From the NCBI GenBank assembly GCA_050725495.1, contig JBOHHM010000317.1, positions 1-7,895 on the forward strand: DNA of 7,895 bases, read 5' to 3'. The stretch comes from JBOHHM01 sp050725495. Its GTDB lineage: Bacteria > Pseudomonadota > Gammaproteobacteria > Burkholderiales > Burkholderiaceae_C. Both the position numbers and the translations under genes were made by a program. Shown here in pieces: positions 4,727 through 7,895 of this stretch (the first letter of the stretch is position 1; each line of letters opens with the position of its first letter). The notes below the pieces were generated by a model that was not told the origin of the DNA, made no database searches, and was given only the letters and a program-made list of their open reading frames with translations.

Positions 4727-6220
4727 ATGTTCGACATCGCGATCATCGGCTGTGGTCCCGCGGGCGCCCTGCTGGCCAACCTGCTGGGCCAAGCCGGCCT
4801 GTCGGTGCTGGTGCTGGAAAAGGAAGCCGCCATCTACCCCCTGCCGCGCGCCATCCATTTCGACGGTGAGGTCATGCGCATCTTCCAGTCGGCCGGGCTG
4901 CGCGAGGCCGTGGAGGGCATTTCGCGCCCCGGCCTCAAGGGCATGCATTTCGTCAACGCTGCAGGCGAGACCCTGCTGATCCGAGGCGGCACGACGGCAC
5001 AAGGGCCGCACGGCTGCGCCAGCAACTACTACTTCCACCAGCCCGAGTTGGAGCAGGTGCTGCGCGCCGGCGCCACGCGCTTTGCCAACGTTCAAGTCCG
5101 GCTGCGGCACGAGGTCATGCAGATGGCCGAGGCCGGCGACCATGTGCGCCTGGCCGTGAATGACCTGCAGACCGGTGCCAACGTGGAGGTCCAGGCGCGC
5201 TACGTGGTGGGCTGCGACGGCGCGCGCTCTCTGGTGCGCAAGATTCTGGGCAGCCCGATGCGGGACCTGGGCCTGCACCAATCCTGGCTGGTGTTCGACG
5301 CGTTCCTGAAGGATGATGCTCCGGCCCTGCCTGACTACACGGTGCAGCACTGCGACCCGGCACGGCCCATGACCTACTGCAATGTCACCGGCAACCGGCG
5401 CCGCTGGGAAATCATGCTGATGCCCGGCGACGACCCGGCCACGCTGGTGCAGCCCGAGACGCTGTGGCGGCTGGTTAGCCGCTGGGTGAAACCCGAACAC
5501 GCCGACATCGAGCGCGCCGTGATCTACACCTTCCACTCGGTGATCGCCGAGGGCTGGCGCAATGGCCGGCTGCTGCTGGCCGGCGACGCCGCGCACCAGA
5601 CCCCGCCGTTCCTGGGCCAAGGCATGTGCGCCGCCATGCGCGACGTGGCCAACCTGGCCTGGAAACTCGAAGCCGTGTTGCGCGGCCAGGCCCCGGACGC
5701 GTTGCTCGACACTTACGAATCCGAGCGCTCGCCCCATGTGCACGCCTTCATCGAGCTGGCGGTGCGGCTGGGCGACATCATCCAGACTACGGACCCCGAG
5801 AAGGCGCGCGAGCGCGACGCCCGTTTCAAGGCCGGTCAGCCCGAGATCTTCGAGTTCCCCTCGCCGCGCCTGGGCTCCGGCTTGCTGCGCGGCGACGCAG
5901 CGCCGGTGGGGCAGCCGTTCCCGCAGCCGCGGCTCGACGACGGTCAACTGCTCGACGCGCGCATCGGCAACCGCCTGGCCGTGATCGGCCGCGCCGATCT
6001 GCTGGACCGGGTGAGCGAGGACACGCGCCAGGCCTGGCGCCACTGGAGCGCCGTCGTGCTGCCGGCCACGGACCAGGCCCTGCGCGAATGGCTTGACAGC
6101 CGGGGCGTTGCTGCCATCATGCTCAGGCCCGACCGCTACATCATGGGCATGGCCTCATTGCCCGGGGACCTGGACGCCATCACGGCCTGCATGCCCGTGG
6201 CGGAACTTCAACCCCACTGA
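4727..6220 (+). CDS. FAD-dependent aromatic hydroxylase, MhpA-like
   Basis: A 497-aa class A flavoprotein monooxygenase. It shows the ADP-binding GxGxxG fingerprint IIGCGPAGALLA (6-17) with the acidic end of strand 2 at LVLEKE (28-33), the PRAIHFDGEVMRIF segment (40-53), the DG motif VVGCDGARS (160-168) and the GD motif LLLAGDAAHQTPP (282-294), followed by GQGMCAAMRDVANLAWKL. The C-terminal part (about 380-497) is a thioredoxin-like cap ending LRPDRYIMG. The pattern most resembles 3-(3-hydroxyphenyl)propionate hydroxylase (MhpA), though it is about 55 residues shorter than the E. coli protein. It should hydroxylate a phenolic ring with NAD(P)H and O2 to give a ring-cleavage substrate. ATG 4727 is preceded by GGAGG at 4715-4719; an upstream in-frame ATG at 4676 lies inside the VOC gene and is rejected. 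The actual substrate is unknown. Confidence 0.93.
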   Translation: MFDIAIIGCGPAGALLANLLGQAGLSVLVLEKEAAIYPLPRAIHFDGEVMRIFQSAGLREAVEGISRPGLKGMHFVNAAGETLLIRGGTTAQGPHGCASNYYFHQPELEQVLRAGATRFANVQVRLRHEVMQMAEAGDHVRLAVNDLQTGANVEVQARYVVGCDGARSLVRKILGSPMRDLGLHQSWLVFDAFLKDDAPALPDYTVQHCDPARPMTYCNVTGNRRRWEIMLMPGDDPATLVQPETLWRLVSRWVKPEHADIERAVIYTFHSVIAEGWRNGRLLLAGDAAHQTPPFLGQGMCAAMRDVANLAWKLEAVLRGQAPDALLDTYESERSPHVHAFIELAVRLGDIIQTTDPEKARERDARFKAGQPEIFEFPSPRLGSGLLRGDAAPVGQPFPQPRLDDGQLLDARIGNRLAVIGRADLLDRVSEDTRQAWRHWSAVVLPATDQALREWLDSRGVAAIMLRPDRYIMGMASLPGDLDAITACMPVAELQPH

Positions 6221-6229
6221 CCCGATCCC

Positions 6230-6982
6230 ATGACCGACAAATCCATGTCCAGTCTCACGCGCATGCTGAGCGTGCTGGACCTGTTTTCCGACCACCAGCT
6301 GACCTGGACCGCCGAGGCCATCACCGAGGCGCTGCAGGTCTCCCTGCCCACTGGCTATCGCTACGTGAAGATGCTGACCGATGCCGGCCTGCTGCAGCGT
6401 GCGGCCGACTCGCAATACACGCTGGGGCCGCGCATCATCGTGCTGGACCACTACATTCGCATGGCGGACCCGGTGTTGCGGCATGGCGTGCCGTTCATGG
6501 CGGAACTGGTCGAGCAGACCGGGCTGGATTGCGTCATCTCGGGCCTGTACGGCCAGCAGGTGCTGGACACGCACCGCGAGTTCGGCCAGGCGCCGGCCAC
6601 GTTGAGCTATGGCCGCGGCCGTCCACGCCCGCTGTTCCTCGGCGCGGCGCCCAAGGTCATCCTCTCGTGCTTCACGCCGGCACAACTGCACAGGGTGTTC
6701 GACGCGCACGGCGCCGAAATCGCTGCGGCCGGCTTACCCACCGACTGGAGCAGCTTCCGCAGGTACTACAGCACCATCCGCAAGGCCGGCCACTACTTTT
6801 CCAACGGCGAGCTCGAACCCAACCTGGCGGCCGTGGCCGCCCCAATGCAAAAGGCGGACGGCACCATCCTCGGCGCCATCTCGCTTGTCACCACCGTGAC
6901 CCGCATGGCCGTCATCGATCTGCCCAAGCTGACCCAGTTGGTCACGCGCGCGGCGCAAGAGCTCACGGCCCGCATTCCCTAG
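6230..6982 (+). CDS. IclR-family transcriptional regulator
   Basis: A 250-aa regulator with an N-terminal winged helix-turn-helix (about 8-65: LTRMLSVLDLFSDHQ, AEAITEALQVSLPTGYRYVK, LTDAGLLQR, YTLGPRI) and a C-terminal IclR effector-binding domain (about 80-248, with MAELVEQTGLDCVISGLYG and AVAAPMQKADGTILGAISL). Such proteins bind aromatic acids or pathway intermediates and act as repressors or activators. It starts 9 nt after the hydroxylase stop, and no clear Shine-Dalgarno precedes ATG 6230 or the alternative ATG at 6245, so translation may depend on coupling to the upstream gene. Being inside the operon it would control its own level, with the inverted repeat at 4055-4079 the obvious target (inference). 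Confidence 0.93.
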   Translation: MTDKSMSSLTRMLSVLDLFSDHQLTWTAEAITEALQVSLPTGYRYVKMLTDAGLLQRAADSQYTLGPRIIVLDHYIRMADPVLRHGVPFMAELVEQTGLDCVISGLYGQQVLDTHREFGQAPATLSYGRGRPRPLFLGAAPKVILSCFTPAQLHRVFDAHGAEIAAAGLPTDWSSFRRYYSTIRKAGHYFSNGELEPNLAAVAAPMQKADGTILGAISLVTTVTRMAVIDLPKLTQLVTRAAQELTARIP

Positions 6983-7016
6983 ACCCCTCTCCTGTTTTTT
7001 TTAAAGAAGGATTTCC

Positions 7017-7865
7017 ATGAAACTCATCAGCTTCCTGAACCACGGCGCACCCTCGTATGGCATCGTCAACGGCGACGACGTGCTGGACCTCACGCCCATC
7101 CTGGGCGCTCAGGCCCCCGATCTGAAAACCCTGATCGCGCGCAAGCTGCTCGACGCCGCCGCCGAGGCCGCCAAAACCCACAAGCCCACACTCAAGTATT
7201 CGCAGCTCACCCTGCTGCCGGTGATCACCAACCCGAACAAGATCGTCTGCGTGGGCCTGAACTACGGCGAGCATGTGCGCGAGACCGGCAAGCAGGTCAC
7301 CGAAAGCCCCGCGCTGTTCCTGCGCATGACCGAGTCACAGGTCGCGCACGGCCAGGACATCGTGCGCCCGCCCGAATCGCAGCGCCTGGACTACGAGGGC
7401 GAGATCGCCGTCGTGATCGGTCAGGGCGGCCGCCGCATCTCCGAGGCCGACGCCTGGAACCACATTGCAGGCTACAGCTGCTACAACGACGGCAGCATCC
7501 GCGACTGGCAAGTCGCCACCTCGCAGTGGACGCCCGGCAAGAACTTCTGGCGCACCGGTGGCTTCGGCCCCTGGATGGTGACCGCCGATGAAATCAAGCC
7601 CAACCAGACCATGACCCTGGTCACGCGCCTGAACGGCCAGGAGATGCAGCGTGCCACCACCGAGATGATGATCCACAGCATCCCGCGCCAGATCGCATAC
7701 ATCTCGGCCTTCATTCCGCTGGAGCCGGGCGACGTGATCGTCACCGGCACGCCCGGCGGTATCGGCAACAAACGCAATCCGCCGGTGTTCATGAAGCCCG
7801 GCGACGTGGTGGAAGTCGAGGTGGACGCCATCGGCGTGCTACGCAACGGGATCCGCGACGAGTAG
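7017..7865 (+). CDS. Fumarylacetoacetate hydrolase (FAH) family protein
   Basis: A 282-aa FAH-superfamily enzyme, cytosolic, of normal length. Residues 1-65 are the small N-terminal domain; the catalytic fold follows. Visible signatures are the NYGEHVRETG stretch with His86, the metal ligands in DYEGEIAVVIG (Glu127 and Glu129) and GYSCYNDGSIRDWQ (Asp158), then TPGKNFWRTGGFGPW, and the closing PGDVIVTGTPGGIG. Family members hydrolyse C-C bonds of diketo or ring-fission products, hydrate or isomerise 2-hydroxymuconate derivatives, or decarboxylate oxaloacetate-like acids. Following a hydroxylase and a ring-cleavage-type protein, hydrolysis or isomerisation of the ring-opened product is the most reasonable role. 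The start is well supported by AAGAAGGA at 7004-7011, 5 nt before the ATG. The gene lies 34 nt after iclR with no terminator between; the spacer has a run of eight T (6995-7002). The exact substrate cannot be assigned. Confidence 0.94.
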   Translation: MKLISFLNHGAPSYGIVNGDDVLDLTPILGAQAPDLKTLIARKLLDAAAEAAKTHKPTLKYSQLTLLPVITNPNKIVCVGLNYGEHVRETGKQVTESPALFLRMTESQVAHGQDIVRPPESQRLDYEGEIAVVIGQGGRRISEADAWNHIAGYSCYNDGSIRDWQVATSQWTPGKNFWRTGGFGPWMVTADEIKPNQTMTLVTRLNGQEMQRATTEMMIHSIPRQIAYISAFIPLEPGDVIVTGTPGGIGNKRNPPVFMKPGDVVEVEVDAIGVLRNGIRDE

Positions 7866-7895
7866 ATCCTCGCCCAAGGGCGCGCGGGCTGACCC

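Noticed and set aside
4706..6043. A 445-codon minus-strand open frame antisense to the FAD hydroxylase
   Set aside because: Its His/Gln/Ala/Gly-rich composition is typical of the antisense of a GC-rich gene. There is no family motif, and the opposite strand is an unmistakable flavoprotein.
6983..7016. Possible terminator between the IclR and FAH genes (run of eight T at 6995-7002)
   Set aside because: No GC-rich stem precedes the T-run, and the FAH ribosome binding site begins immediately after it, so read-through within the operon is more likely.
7871..7882. CGCCC-AA-GGGCG inverted repeat just after the FAH stop codon
   Set aside because: The two-base loop is too tight for the full stem, no T-run is seen, and the window ends 13 bases later, so a terminator cannot be judged.

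Overview
The window looks like a chromosomal segment of a high-GC betaproteobacterium, most likely Burkholderiales and probably Comamonadaceae (relatives of Polaromonas, Variovorax, Acidovorax). The reasons are strong G/C bias at third codon positions, an orphan Bug/TctC-type periplasmic receptor next to catabolic genes, and an intergenic TGCTAT-T(n)-ATAGCA element of a kind I recall from that family. No rRNA, tRNA, CRISPR array or intact mobile element was seen.

Layout. (1) 39-938 (+): a LysR-type regulator of the CrgA-like kind. (2) 939-1166: a 228-bp gene-free convergent spacer with several inverted repeats. (3) 3978 down to 1167 (-): a four-gene unit in the order Bug solute-binding receptor, NAD(P)H:quinone-oxidoreductase-like MDR protein, small NTF2-like (DUF4440/SnoaL-type) protein, and a carboxymuconolactone-decarboxylase-like gene broken by an in-frame stop and an apparent internal deletion. 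Spacers are 11 nt, a 1-nt TGATG overlap, and 18 nt. (4) 3979-4148: an AT-rich divergent control region. The best sigma70-type promoter on each strand uses almost the same bases as its -35 box, and inverted repeats overlap both. (5) 4149-7865 (+): VOC-fold extradiol-dioxygenase-like protein, MhpA-like FAD aromatic hydroxylase, IclR-type regulator and FAH-family hydrolase, closely spaced as one operon.

Interpretation. The plus-strand operon has the logic of a short meta-cleavage route for a hydroxylated aromatic: ring hydroxylation (MhpA-like), ring opening (VOC protein), C-C bond hydrolysis of the ring-fission product (FAH family). The IclR protein is the natural candidate for control of the divergent region. 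The minus-strand unit would supply a substrate-binding receptor and accessory reductase/isomerase-type proteins. The actual substrate cannot be read from the sequence. Hydratase/aldolase steps and the transporter membrane subunits are not in the window.

The most notable points are the superimposed divergent promoters, the decayed CMD-like gene that keeps its ribosome binding site and operon position, and a Gln where extradiol enzymes usually have their second metal-binding His. All of the intact coding genes belong to familiar families. I see no clearly new molecular system, only an unassigned catabolic gene set.
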